From positions 62,001 through 126,000 of the forward strand of contig JAHRFE010000020.1 of NCBI GenBank assembly GCA_019084245.1: a stretch of 64,000 nt of DNA, written 5' to 3'. Both the position numbers and the translations under genes were made by a program. This document shows positions 20,142 to 31,851 of the stretch, in pieces. Positions within the stretch are counted from its first letter, which is position 1. Each line of letters opens with the position of its first letter. This stretch comes from Hoeflea sp. Its GTDB lineage: Bacteria > Pseudomonadota > Alphaproteobacteria > Rhizobiales > Rhizobiaceae. The notes beneath the pieces were generated by a model. That model saw only the letters and a program-made list of their open reading frames with translations. It was not told where the DNA came from and ran no database searches.

Positions 20142-20343
20142 GAGGGTGGGGTGGCGCGCGGAGGGCCTCGGATGACGACGGTGGGGATGTGCGGAGGCCG
20201 GGATGATGGTGAGAGGGTGCACGGAGGGCGCGTTGGCTTCGCGGCCCCGCCCCCTCACGTGCCCGTCAACCACCCTTATCCGCAGGCTTTGCCTGCATCT
20301 TTTCCATGACAGAGAGACGGACGGCGGCGCACGGGTCCCCTCC

Positions 20344-20459
20344 CTCCCCCTTGAGGGGAGGGATTGAGGGTGGGGGGCGTGAGCGCAGCGAACAGCAAAA
20401 GACCCCCACCCGGATCGCCTGCGCTTCGCTTGTCTCTTCGACCTCCCCTCAAGGGGGAG
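20344..20459. repeat. Palindromic repeat element D at the 3' end of the chemoreceptor gene
   Basis: Perfect 17-bp terminal inverted repeats, CTCCCCCTTGAGGGGAG (20344-20360) and CTCCCCTCAAGGGGGAG (20443-20459), with a nested inner pair GGGTGGGGG/CCCCCACCC (20369-20410). It is a different family from elements A-C. It ends about 26 nt from the stop codon of the chemoreceptor gene and could serve as its transcription end. Confidence 0.8.
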
Positions 20460-20485
20460 CGAGGGGAACCCCGGGCCGCGCAGCC

Positions 20486-23035
<2,550 letters not shown>

Positions 23036-23288
23036 TCAGCCGGAGCATGCGGGCAAGCCGCGAAGGCAGGGTGCATCATGCAAACCCGCCGCAGCCTGCG
23101 CCGGGCGAGCGTCCTTCCCCATCGCGCCATGCTGGCAGTGCCGGGTTAACACCAACTGAAGAATTACCTGCGAAATAACGAACAAACAGTTAGCCGGCAT
23201 GCAGGCGGCCCCCGCGTCTTGTCTGCGGGTGGCGCGTCAGCAAAAAACCTCTATGATCGCGGCATTATTGGCAAGAACATGGTGATTT

Positions 23289-24725
23289 ATGGCATCGCGA
23301 AAGTCCGGCAAACCGGCGTCCTCCAAACCGGCGGCGCGGCCGGCTGCGCCCAAATATCTCGACGCCAAGCGCGGCGTCGCCAACTGGACCCAGGCCACCG
23401 AGTGGCTCAGGGTCCGCGGCATCGAGGACATCGAGTGCATCACGCCGGATTTTGCAGGCGTTGCACGCGGCAAGATGATGCCGTCGTCGAAATTCACCTC
23501 CAACACCTCGCTGTCGCTGCCTTCGGCGGTGTTCCGGCACACGATCTCCGGCGAGTATCCCGAGGAAACCGGCGATTTCCGCTATGATCCGCTCGACGGC
23601 GATTTGAAATTGATGCCGGATCTGTCGACCCTGTCGGTGGTGCCGTGGGAGAGCGACCCGACGGCGCAGGTGATCTGCGACATGGTCAACACCAAGGGCG
23701 ATCCGGTCAGCTACACGCCGCGCAATGTGCTCAAGAAGGTGGTCGAGCTCTACACCAAGCGCGGCTGGAAGCCTGTGGTGGCGCCCGAAATCGAATTCTA
23801 CCTGGTCGCGCAATCGGACGATCCGGACTACCCGCTGCAGCCGCCAAGAGGCCGGTCGGGGCGGACGATCACCGGAGGCCAGTCCTATTCGATCGCCGGC
23901 GTCAACGAGTTCGACGAGCTGGTCGACGACATCTATGATTTTTCCGACAAGCAGGGCCTGGAGATCGACACGCTGATCCACGAGGAAGGCCCGGCGCAGC
24001 TCGAGATCAATTTGCGCCACGGCGACCCGATCGAGCTTGCCGACCAGGTGTTCCTGTTCAAGCGCACCATCCGGGAGGCGGCGATCAAGCACGGCATGTA
24101 CGCCACCTTCATGGCCAAGCCGATGCAGCAATATGCCGGCTCGGCGATGCACATCCACCAGTCGGTGGTGGACGCCAAGACCGGCAAGAACATCTTCTCG
24201 AAGGAAGACGGCGAGCCGAGCGAGGCCTTCTTCAACTTCATCGGCGGCATGCAGAACTATATTCCCAAGGCGCTGGTGATGATGGCGCCCTACGTCAATT
24301 CATACCGGCGGCTGACGCCGGACATGGCCTGCCCGGTCAACAATGCCTGGGGCTATGACAACCGCACCACGGCGTTCCGCGTGCCGCATTCCGAGCCGGT
24401 TGCGCGGCGGGTGGAAAACCGCCTGCCCTCGTCGGACGCCAATTCCTATCTGGCGCTTGCGGCCTCGCTCGCCTGCGGCTATCTCGGCATGGTCAACAGC
24501 GTGACGCCGAGCGAACCCGCCTACAAGAGCGTCAATGAGGGCTCGGTGGATCTGCCCCGCGGCCTGCTCGAGGCGGTGTCGCTGCTCGAAGGTGAACCGG
24601 CCTTCGCCGAGGTGTTCGGCAAGGAGTTCATCAACACCTATGCCGGGGTCAAGCGCGGTGAATTCGAGACCTTCATGCAGGTGATCAGCCCGTGGGAACG
24701 GGAATTCCTGCTGCTCAACGTTTGA
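23289..24725 (+). CDS. Glutamine-synthetase-like enzyme, probable gamma-glutamylputrescine synthetase
   Basis: 478 residues of the glutamine synthetase superfamily. The catalytic beta-barrel motifs are present: APEIEFYLV (metal-binding Glu), EEGPAQLEINL, GSAMHIHQSV and a C-terminal RVENRLPSSDANSYLALAA. The N-terminal beta-grasp region (ITPDFAGVARGKMMPSSKF) is shorter than in GlnA. It is followed 12 nt later by an FAD oxidoreductase gene of the PuuB type. The pair fits ATP-dependent glutamylation of putrescine (PuuA) and oxidation of the product. The enzyme class is firm; the amine substrate is inferred from context and could be another amine. Confidence 0.85.
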   Translation: MASRKSGKPASSKPAARPAAPKYLDAKRGVANWTQATEWLRVRGIEDIECITPDFAGVARGKMMPSSKFTSNTSLSLPSAVFRHTISGEYPEETGDFRYDPLDGDLKLMPDLSTLSVVPWESDPTAQVICDMVNTKGDPVSYTPRNVLKKVVELYTKRGWKPVVAPEIEFYLVAQSDDPDYPLQPPRGRSGRTITGGQSYSIAGVNEFDELVDDIYDFSDKQGLEIDTLIHEEGPAQLEINLRHGDPIELADQVFLFKRTIREAAIKHGMYATFMAKPMQQYAGSAMHIHQSVVDAKTGKNIFSKEDGEPSEAFFNFIGGMQNYIPKALVMMAPYVNSYRRLTPDMACPVNNAWGYDNRTTAFRVPHSEPVARRVENRLPSSDANSYLALAASLACGYLGMVNSVTPSEPAYKSVNEGSVDLPRGLLEAVSLLEGEPAFAEVFGKEFINTYAGVKRGEFETFMQVISPWEREFLLLNV

Positions 24726-24737
24726 AAAGTGTAGTTC

Positions 24738-26024
24738 ATGACTTACAAAAGCCCCATCGCGCCGGGTGTCTCCTTCTATGAGGCCACGCTCGGCGACAGA
24801 CCCGCCTATGATCCGCTGAAGGGCGATGCAACCGCTGACGTGGTGATCGTCGGTGGCGGCTTTACCGGTCTGCAGGCGGCCCATCATCTGGCCGCTAGCG
24901 GCAAGGACGTGGTGCTGATCGAGGGCGCGCGGTTCGGCGACGGCGCCTCGGGACGCAATGGCGGCCAGCTCGGCACCGGCCAGCGGGCCTGGGTGGAAGA
25001 GCTCGAAGCCGATTTCGGCAAGGACAACGCCAGGGCGCAGTTCGCGGTGGCTGAGCGGGCGAAGGCGCATCTCACGGCTTTCGCGGCCGCGCACGGCATC
25101 GAGGCCGACTACCGGCCGGGGCAGATTTCCGCGGCGCACAAGAAGGCTTACGTCAAGGATTACCGCGACCATGCGAAGATCATGACGGAGCAATATGGCT
25201 ATGAGGGCCTGCAGTTTCTCGACCGTGACGCGCTGGCCGCGAAACTCGGCTCGACGCTCTATCATGGCGGCACCTATGATGCGTCGACAGGGCACATCAA
25301 TCCGCTGAAATATGTCGTGGGGGTGGCCCGCGCGGCCTCAAGAGCCGGCGCGCGGCTGCATGAAAACACGCGGGCGCGGGCGATTGCCAGTTCGGGCGGC
25401 ACCGTGATGGTGACGACCGACGCGGGCACGATCACCGCCGGCCGGGCGCTGATTGCCTGCAACGCCTATATCGACGGGCTGGAGCCGGTGACGAGCGCCC
25501 ATGTGATGCCGATCCGCTCGTTCATCGGCGCTACCGTGCCGCTGGGGCATGACAGCCCGGTGATCCCGGGCGGGGAATCGGTGGATGATTCGCGCTTCGT
25601 GGTGCGCTATTTCCGCAAGAGCGCCGACGGGCGGCTGCTGTTTGGCGGACGCGAGGCCTATACATCGGACAATCCGGCCGACATCTCGAGCCATATCAGG
25701 CGGCAGATCGTCGAGATCTACCCGGACCTCGGCGATGTCGAGATCACCCATTCCTGGGGCGGCTCGGTGGGGATCACCCTGTCCCGCCGGCCTTTCGTGC
25801 GCGAGGTGATGAAAAATGTCACCTCGATCGGCGGCTTCTCAGGCCACGGGGTGATGCTCGCCAATTATTGCGGCAAGCTCTATGCCGACCATGTCAATGG
25901 CGGATCGGAGGATCTCGAGGTGATGCGCAACTTGCGTGTCGGCCCCTTCCCCGGCGGCGACCGCTTGCGCAAGCCGCTGCTGTTTCTGGCGCTGACGTGG
26001 TTTTCGTTGCGGGACAGGATTTAG
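24738..26024 (+). CDS. FAD-dependent oxidoreductase, probable gamma-glutamylputrescine oxidase
   Basis: 428 residues of the D-amino-acid-oxidase-like (DAO) family. The dinucleotide-binding motif VVIVGGGFTGLQAAHHLA lies near residues 35-52, followed by the conserved DGASGRNGGQLGTGQR stretch that contacts FAD. The C-terminal GFSGHGVMLANYCGKL motif is typical of PuuB/OrdL proteins. It would oxidise gamma-glutamylputrescine to the aldehyde with release of ammonia and peroxide. Start 12 nt after the glutamine-synthetase-like gene implies one transcript. Confidence 0.85.
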   Translation: MTYKSPIAPGVSFYEATLGDRPAYDPLKGDATADVVIVGGGFTGLQAAHHLAASGKDVVLIEGARFGDGASGRNGGQLGTGQRAWVEELEADFGKDNARAQFAVAERAKAHLTAFAAAHGIEADYRPGQISAAHKKAYVKDYRDHAKIMTEQYGYEGLQFLDRDALAAKLGSTLYHGGTYDASTGHINPLKYVVGVARAASRAGARLHENTRARAIASSGGTVMVTTDAGTITAGRALIACNAYIDGLEPVTSAHVMPIRSFIGATVPLGHDSPVIPGGESVDDSRFVVRYFRKSADGRLLFGGREAYTSDNPADISSHIRRQIVEIYPDLGDVEITHSWGGSVGITLSRRPFVREVMKNVTSIGGFSGHGVMLANYCGKLYADHVNGGSEDLEVMRNLRVGPFPGGDRLRKPLLFLALTWFSLRDRI

Positions 26025-26108
26025 GGGGCAATTCTTGCTCAGAATGATGATGATGACGAGCGGGGGCCCCGCAAAACCCTTAGGATGTACGGTACAAATG
26101 GGACATAC

Positions 26109-26137
26109 TGGACACTTGGGTCAATTCTCTCTATATT
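26109..26137 (+). promoter_or_regulatory. Promoter of the toxin-antitoxin operon, with GGACA repeats
   Basis: A TGGACA -35 box (26109-26114) and a TATATT -10 box (26132-26137) are separated by exactly 17 bp. GGACA occurs twice in direct repeat 10 bp apart (starting at 26101 and 26110), the second inside the -35 box. This is a good place for autorepression by the antitoxin complex. The promoter shape is seen in the sequence; the operator role is inferred. Confidence 0.5.
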
Positions 26138-26166
26138 CATGAGCAGACATGAATGGAGTGACCGGA

Positions 26167-26886
26167 ATGGACAATTCGAACGCCCGGACCCGCCGAACAG
26201 ACGGCGACAGCATCGCCGACCGCGTCTCCGCCAAGGTATCGGATGCACTCAAGTCCGAGACGACCTTCGCGCACGGAGCTCTGCTGCTGCCGGCGATGAT
26301 TGCAGGCGAGGTGGCGGATGTCGTTGCCGGACTCACACCCGAAGAGCGTCAACGGCTCAACCTGCACAGCACTGCGCTCACAAAGCATATCCGCCGTATC
26401 GTCGAGGGATATGGCGACCGGCAACCAGACAAGATGCCGCTTGTTGTCCCCGAGGCGATTGAACCTTCAAAGGGTGAAGGCCTTGGCGCTACCCTCTCGC
26501 CTGCGCAAGGCGACCGGCTCCTTGACGATATTGCCATATCAAGGCGTCTTGAGGACTGGAGCGGTCCGGTCGCAGGGGCGACGGAATTGAGCCGAGAGCA
26601 CGGGATCGCCCGGTCATCACTCAACCGCTGGCAGCATGAAGATGACGTCGTTGGCCTGCTCAAAGGCACCAGGAAGCATGTCTATCCTGTCAAGCAATTC
26701 GTCGATGGCCGCCCGGTGCGCGGGCTTCGCGAGATCATAGGGCTTGCCGGAAGTCACCGTGTCGCCTGGCTCTGGCTGATCCAGCCCAATCCGGTGCTGG
26801 GCGGGACGAGACCCATCGATTTGCTCAGGCAGGACCGGGTGGATGAGGTTGTCGAGACCGCCCAGGCGTATTTTCGTCCGCAATGA
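26167..26886 (+). CDS. Antitoxin with C-terminal MbcA/ParS toxin-binding domain
   Basis: 239 residues from the ATG at 26167 with GGAG 9 nt upstream; an in-frame ATG at 26149 is an alternative. The C-terminal 55-60 residues match the MbcA/ParS/Xre toxin-binding domain (VAWLWLIQPNPVLGGTRPIDLL). Before it, ELSREHGIARSSLNRWQ looks like a helix-turn-helix, and the segment GTRKHVYPVKQFVDGRP is shared with related antitoxins. The N-terminal ~100 residues are unusual for this family, which is generally shorter. It overlaps the RES toxin gene by 4 nt, so the two are translationally coupled. It should neutralise the toxin and repress the operon. Confidence 0.8.
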   Translation: MDNSNARTRRTDGDSIADRVSAKVSDALKSETTFAHGALLLPAMIAGEVADVVAGLTPEERQRLNLHSTALTKHIRRIVEGYGDRQPDKMPLVVPEAIEPSKGEGLGATLSPAQGDRLLDDIAISRRLEDWSGPVAGATELSREHGIARSSLNRWQHEDDVVGLLKGTRKHVYPVKQFVDGRPVRGLREIIGLAGSHRVAWLWLIQPNPVLGGTRPIDLLRQDRVDEVVETAQAYFRPQ

Positions 26887-27470
26887 GGCTCGATCCGGCG
26901 GTTGTGCAGAAGCTTACCGTCCGGATGGGAGTGGATGGGTATGTGCGCATTCTGCCCAGAACGCACGCGGCGACACCGCTCGGTCTGGGATTGGGAAAAT
27001 CCCGTTTCTCAAGCCCCCAAGACAAGTACAGGATTTTGTATTTGGCTCAGGATGTGAAGACTGCAGTCGCCGAAACCATCGTTCGCGATCGCTTTGAGGG
27101 AACGTCCGATCGCTATCTTCTGCGGGAGGAGTTTGACCGGTACTCCATCGCCAGTGTGCGCGGCAACCGGCCACTTTTTCTCCTCGACTTGCGGTATGAG
27201 GGAGCAAATCTTCTAGGCATCTCTACCGATGCTGTTCGGGCGAAGGCTCAAAGCGCTGGAAGGCGCTTCAGTCAAAGGCTCTACGATCAAACCGACTTCG
27301 ACGGGATCATCTACATGTCGCGCATTACCAACAAACAGTGTCTGGCCATCTATGATCGCGCGGTCGAGACAGCTCTCGAAGCCGATAGCCCAGCGATGAA
27401 TCTTGCCCAAGTTCAGAGCCTCACCTCGGTGATAGAGGAACTCCAGATCGTGACTTTGAATTTTCAATAA
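26883..27470 (+). CDS. RES-domain toxin
   Basis: 195 residues of the RES family, named after conserved Arg, Glu and Ser residues. Arg22 (VRILPR region), the YLAQDVKTAVAETI segment containing the conserved Glu, and a later serine-containing YDQTDFDGIIYMSR segment are visible. Characterised RES toxins (for example MbcT and ParT relatives) degrade or modify NAD or ADP-ribosylate a target, arresting growth. It follows the antitoxin with an ATGA overlap. The GC content looks slightly lower and less codon-biased than the neighbouring metabolic genes, as expected of a mobile module; this was judged by eye. Confidence 0.85.
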   Translation: MRLDPAVVQKLTVRMGVDGYVRILPRTHAATPLGLGLGKSRFSSPQDKYRILYLAQDVKTAVAETIVRDRFEGTSDRYLLREEFDRYSIASVRGNRPLFLLDLRYEGANLLGISTDAVRAKAQSAGRRFSQRLYDQTDFDGIIYMSRITNKQCLAIYDRAVETALEADSPAMNLAQVQSLTSVIEELQIVTLNFQ

Positions 27471-27606
27471 CACTCCCGTCCGCCGAATGGCGTGCCCGCC
27501 CAGCGCGTGGAAAATACCGTAGCCGAGTTGCCGGCGCTGCGGTGAATAGCGCGCGACGCTCCCGCGACTGGCAAAATCACCTCAACATCCTTCAAGCCCT
27601 AGCTTT

Positions 27607-27622
27607 ATCTAATCGATTAGAT
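27607..27622. promoter_or_regulatory. 16-bp perfect palindrome upstream of zwf
   Basis: ATCTAATCGATTAGAT is perfectly self-complementary and centred about 46 nt before the zwf start codon. Its AT-rich core stands out in GC-rich DNA. It has the size and place of an operator for the zwf-pgl-edd operon. A HexR/RpiR-type or other dimeric regulator is possible, but the motif differs from the gammaproteobacterial HexR box I know. Confidence 0.55.
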
Positions 27623-27660
27623 TAAGGGTACGGCACCATTCATGCACGGGATGCCAATCC

Positions 27661-29136
27661 ATGAGCCAGATCATTATTCCGGTCGATCCGTTTGACTATG
27701 TCGTCTTCGGCGGTACCGGGGACCTTGCCGAGCGCAAGCTGTTGCCGGCGCTGTATCACCGGCAGCTTGCGGGGCAATTGACCGATCCGACGCGGATCAT
27801 CGGGGCGTCGCGCTCGGAGATGGATCATGACGCCTACCGCAATTTTGCCCGCGAGGCGCTGAAGCGGCATCTCAAGGACGACGAGTTGAAAGAGGACGAT
27901 GTCCAGCAATTTCTGGCGCGGCTGTTCTATGTCGCGGTCGACGCGAAATCCGACCGGGGCTGGCCGGAACTCAAGGCGCTGCTCGATGAAGGCCATGACC
28001 GGGTGCGGGCGTTCTATCTGGCCGTCGGGCCGGAGCTGTTCGGCGATATTTCGGAGCGGATCCGCTCGACCGGGCTGGTGACGGATCAGACCCGGATCGT
28101 GGTGGAAAAGCCGATCGGCCGGGATCTGCAATCGGCCAAGGTGCTCAACCGGACCATCGGCGAAGTGTTCGAGGAAGACCAGATCTACCGTATCGACCAT
28201 TATCTGGGCAAGGAAACGGTGCAGAACCTGATGGCGCTGAGATTTGCCAATGCGCTCTACGAGCCGTTGTGGAACTCCGCCCATATCGACCATGTGCAGA
28301 TCACGGTGGCGGAATCGGTGGGGCTCGAGGGCCGCGCCGGCTATTACGACAAGGCAGGCGCGCTCAGAGACATGGTGCAGAACCATATCGCACAATTGCT
28401 CTGCCTGGTGGCCATGGAGCCGCCGTCATCGATGGACGCCGAGGCGGTGCGCGACGAGAAGCTCAAGGTTCTGCGCTCGCTCAAACCGATCAATGAATCC
28501 AATGCCGATGCGGTGACCGTGCGCGGCCAGTACAAGGCGGGCGCCTCGGCCGGCGGACCGGTCAAGGGCTATCTCGAGGAGCTCGAGAGCGGGGTTTCCA
28601 ACACCGAGACCTTTGTCGCCATCAAGGCCGAGATCAACAACTGGCGCTGGGCCGGCGTGCCGTTCTATCTCAGGACCGGCAAGCGGCTGAGCGAACGGAT
28701 CTCGGAAATCGTCGTCGCCTTCAAGCCGATCCCGCATTCGATTTTCGGCTCCAGCGCCGGACGGATCAGCGACAACAAGCTGGTGATGCGGCTGCAGCCC
28801 GATGAGGGCGTCAAGCAGTGGATCATGATTAAGGATCCGGGCCCGGGCGGCATGCGATTGCGGCATGTGTCGCTCGACATGAGCTTCGCCGACCGCTTCG
28901 CCCAGCGCAATCCGGATGCCTATGAGCGGCTGCTGCTTGATGTGATCCGCTGCAACCAGACCCTGTTCATGCGCCGCGACGAGGTTGAGGCTGCCTGGAA
29001 CTGGGTGGATCCGATCCTCACTGCCTGGGAAGAGACGGGCCAGTCGGTTCAGCCCTATACCGCGGGCACCTGGGGGCCAAGCCAGGCAATCGCGCTGATC
29101 GAACGTGACGGCAGGACCTGGCATGAAAGCGACTGA
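27661..29136 (+). CDS. zwf: Glucose-6-phosphate 1-dehydrogenase
   Basis: 491 residues, normal length for Zwf. It oxidises glucose 6-phosphate to 6-phosphogluconolactone with NAD(P). The N-terminal nucleotide-binding motif FGGTGDLAERKLLPALY and the active-site signature RIDHYLGKETVQN are both intact, as is the conserved EKPIGRDL. It is the first gene of a zwf-pgl-edd operon for the Entner-Doudoroff pathway. Its stop codon overlaps the start of pgl. Confidence 0.97.
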   Translation: MSQIIIPVDPFDYVVFGGTGDLAERKLLPALYHRQLAGQLTDPTRIIGASRSEMDHDAYRNFAREALKRHLKDDELKEDDVQQFLARLFYVAVDAKSDRGWPELKALLDEGHDRVRAFYLAVGPELFGDISERIRSTGLVTDQTRIVVEKPIGRDLQSAKVLNRTIGEVFEEDQIYRIDHYLGKETVQNLMALRFANALYEPLWNSAHIDHVQITVAESVGLEGRAGYYDKAGALRDMVQNHIAQLLCLVAMEPPSSMDAEAVRDEKLKVLRSLKPINESNADAVTVRGQYKAGASAGGPVKGYLEELESGVSNTETFVAIKAEINNWRWAGVPFYLRTGKRLSERISEIVVAFKPIPHSIFGSSAGRISDNKLVMRLQPDEGVKQWIMIKDPGPGGMRLRHVSLDMSFADRFAQRNPDAYERLLLDVIRCNQTLFMRRDEVEAAWNWVDPILTAWEETGQSVQPYTAGTWGPSQAIALIERDGRTWHESD

Positions 29137-29839
29137 GGCGCCGCGGGTGCAGTGGACGGAGTTCGGCAGCGGCGCGGAACTGGCCGATGCGCTGGCCCGC
29201 AAGATTGCCGACAGGCTCGCGCTTGCGATCGCCGCGCGCGGCCATGCCACATTGGCGGTCTCCGGCGGATCAACGCCCAAGGCCATGTTCGCCGCCCTCT
29301 CCAGGGAAGCGATCGACTGGGCCAGGGTAACAGTCACGCTGGTGGATGAGCGCATGGTGCCGCCAAGCGACGAGCGCTCGAACCAGCGTCTGGTGAGCCT
29401 GCATCTGTTGCAGAACCACGCGGCGGCGGCACGGTTCGTGCCGCTCTACAGCGCCTTGGGCGACGTGGTGGCGGTGTCGGCACTTGCGTCAGAGGCCATC
29501 GACACGCTGCCGCTGCCGTTCGATGTCGTGGTGCTGGGGATGGGAACGGACGGGCACACCGCCTCGTTCTTCCCGGGCGGAACGACGCTGGCCGAAGTCA
29601 CCGATCCGGCCTGCCCGAACAGCGTGATGGCGATCGAAGCGCCCGGCGCCGGGGAGCCAAGGCTGACGCTGACGCTGCCGCGCCTGGTGGAAGCGGGACT
29701 GATCGTGCTCCATATAGAGGGGGACGACAAGAAAGCCGTGCTGGCGCGCGCGCGGGAAAATGGTCCGGAGGCGGACATGCCGGTGCGCTCTGTACTGCGT
29801 CACGCCAGAACGCCTGTCGAGATTTACTGGGCGCCCTAG
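29123..29839 (+). CDS. pgl: 6-phosphogluconolactonase
   Basis: 238 residues from the ATG at 29123 (an earlier in-frame start at 29105 lies deeper in zwf). It hydrolyses 6-phosphogluconolactone to 6-phosphogluconate. The family motifs are LAVSGGSTPKAMF near residue 46, VTLVDERMVPPSDERSN, and VVLGMGTDGHTASFFPG, which holds the catalytic His region. The start overlaps the zwf stop by 14 nt, so translation is coupled. A small hairpin (GCGCCC/GGGCGC at 29849-29863) lies between this gene and edd. Confidence 0.95.
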   Translation: MKATEAPRVQWTEFGSGAELADALARKIADRLALAIAARGHATLAVSGGSTPKAMFAALSREAIDWARVTVTLVDERMVPPSDERSNQRLVSLHLLQNHAAAARFVPLYSALGDVVAVSALASEAIDTLPLPFDVVVLGMGTDGHTASFFPGGTTLAEVTDPACPNSVMAIEAPGAGEPRLTLTLPRLVEAGLIVLHIEGDDKKAVLARARENGPEADMPVRSVLRHARTPVEIYWAP

Positions 29840-29905
29840 CCGGCGCCTGCGCCCATCGGGCGCCCATGGGCCAAGAACCCGTCACACGATTAAAGGATGC
29901 CAGCC

Positions 29906-31723
29906 ATGACTGTCGATCCCCGCATTGCCACTGTCACCGCCCGCATTGTCGAGCGCTCCAAGCCAAGTCGCGAGACCTATCTGGGCAGGCTCCGAGAGAT
30001 GGCAAACAAGGGCCCGTTCCGCTCGACGCTGTCCTGCGGCAACCTGGCTCACGGCTTTGCCGCCTGCGGACCCGGCGACAAGGCGAACCTGGCCGGCGAC
30101 GTGGTGCCCAATCTGGGCATCATCACCTCCTATAACGACATGCTGTCGGCGCATCAGCCGTTCGAGACATATCCGGAGCGGATCCGCCAGGCAGCGCGCG
30201 ACGCCGGCGGCGTGGCGCAGGTGGCGGGCAGCGTGCCGGCGATGTGCGACGGTGTGACCCAGGGCCAGCCCGGCATGGAGCTGTCGCTGTTTTCGCGCGA
30301 TGTGATCGCGCTGTCGGCCGCAGTCGGCCTGTCGCACAACATGTTCGACGCCGCGGTCTATCTCGGCGTCTGCGACAAGATCGTGCCAGGTCTGGTGATC
30401 GCGGCGTTGAGCTTCGGGCACCTGCCGGCAGTGTTCATCCCGGCCGGGCCGATGACGACGGGGCTTTCCAATGACGAGAAGGTGCGGATCCGCCAGCTCT
30501 ATGCCGAAGGCAAGGTCGGGCGGGCGGAGCTGCTGGAGGCTGAATCCAAGTCCTACCACGGGCCGGGCACCTGCACATTCTACGGCACCGCCAATTCCAA
30601 CCAGATGCTGATGGAGATCATGGGGCTGCACACGCCGGGCTCGTCCTTCGTCAATCCGGGCACGCCGCTCAGGGACGCACTCACCGTGGAGGCGGCCAAG
30701 CGGGCCTTGGCGATCACCGCCCTCGGCAACGAGTTCACGCCGGTGGGCGAGATGATCGACGAGCGCTCGGTGGTCAATGGCGTGGTCGGGCTGCACGCCA
30801 CCGGCGGGTCGACCAACCACACGCTGCATCTGGTGGCGATGGCGCGTGCGGCAGGCATCGCGCTCACCTGGGAAGATATTTCCGATCTCTCGGACGCGGT
30901 GCCGCTCTTGGCGCGGGTCTATCCGAACGGGCCGGCGGACGTGAACCATTTCAATGCGGCCGGCGGCATCAATTTCATGATCGACCAGCTGTTGTCGGTG
31001 GGCCTGCTGCATGAGGATGTCCGCACGGTCTGGGGCAAGGGCCTGAGAGCCTATGCGGTGGAAGCCAGGCTGGGCGAAAACGGCGCTGTGGTGCGCGCGC
31101 CGGTGACCAAGGTCAGCGGCGACGCCAAGGTGGCGACAACGGCGGACAAGCCGTTCCAGCCCAATGGCGGGCTGAAGATGCTGACCGGAAACCTCGGCAA
31201 GGCGGTGATCAAGATTTCAGCGGTCAAGCCGGAACGCTATGTGGTCGAGGCGCCGGCGCGGGTGTTCAACGACCAGGCGGAGATGCAGGCGGCGTTCAAG
31301 GCCGGCACTCTGACCGGGGATTTTGTCGCCGTGGTGCGGTTCCAGGGGCCCAAGGCGAACGGCATGCCGGAACTGCACAAGCTGACGCCGCCGCTGGGTG
31401 TGCTGCAGGATCGGGGCCAGAAGGTGGCGCTGGTCACCGACGGCCGTATGTCAGGCGCGTCGGGCAAGGTGCCCGCCGCCATCCACGTGACGCCGGAAGC
31501 CAAGGATGGCGGGCCGATCGCCCGCATCCGCGACGGCGACTTGATCCGGGTGGATGCAGTCACGGGATCGCTCGAAGTGCTGGTGCCCGCGGCCGAATTT
31601 GCGGCGCGCCAGCCGGCAAGCGCCGATCTCAGCCACAATGAATGGGGCCTGGGCCGTGACCTGTTCGCCCGTTTCCGCGAAAATGCCGGGACCGCTGACC
31701 AGGGCGCCAGCGTGCTTTACTGA
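29906..31723 (+). CDS. edd: Phosphogluconate dehydratase
   Basis: 605 residues of the IlvD/Edd family. It dehydrates 6-phosphogluconate to 2-keto-3-deoxy-6-phosphogluconate and uses a 4Fe-4S cluster; conserved cysteines occur in [18 protein letters not shown] and [13 protein letters not shown]. The ATG at 29906 is preferred over 29897 because AAAGGA then lies 8 nt upstream and relatives begin near there. The KDPG aldolase gene is not in this window. Last recognised gene of the zwf-pgl-edd operon. Confidence 0.96.
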   Translation: MTVDPRIATVTARIVERSKPSRETYLGRLREMANKGPFRSTLSCGNLAHGFAACGPGDKANLAGDVVPNLGIITSYNDMLSAHQPFETYPERIRQAARDAGGVAQVAGSVPAMCDGVTQGQPGMELSLFSRDVIALSAAVGLSHNMFDAAVYLGVCDKIVPGLVIAALSFGHLPAVFIPAGPMTTGLSNDEKVRIRQLYAEGKVGRAELLEAESKSYHGPGTCTFYGTANSNQMLMEIMGLHTPGSSFVNPGTPLRDALTVEAAKRALAITALGNEFTPVGEMIDERSVVNGVVGLHATGGSTNHTLHLVAMARAAGIALTWEDISDLSDAVPLLARVYPNGPADVNHFNAAGGINFMIDQLLSVGLLHEDVRTVWGKGLRAYAVEARLGENGAVVRAPVTKVSGDAKVATTADKPFQPNGGLKMLTGNLGKAVIKISAVKPERYVVEAPARVFNDQAEMQAAFKAGTLTGDFVAVVRFQGPKANGMPELHKLTPPLGVLQDRGQKVALVTDGRMSGASGKVPAAIHVTPEAKDGGPIARIRDGDLIRVDAVTGSLEVLVPAAEFAARQPASADLSHNEWGLGRDLFARFRENAGTADQGASVLY

Positions 31724-31851
31724 GGCCTCATTGGCAGTGATCCGCGCGAGAGATTGTCAACAGGCGGTTGAGCCGGACGGGTTCCGTCAGCGGCGTCAAG
31801 CCGGTTGCAGGCCCAAGCCGCGCGGACGAGCCGGTTTGAGCGCCGCAGGGA

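Noticed and set aside
26060-26072. GC palindrome GCGGGGGCCCCGC after the FAD oxidoreductase gene
   Set aside because: It has no loop to speak of and is followed by A residues, so it is not a credible terminator.
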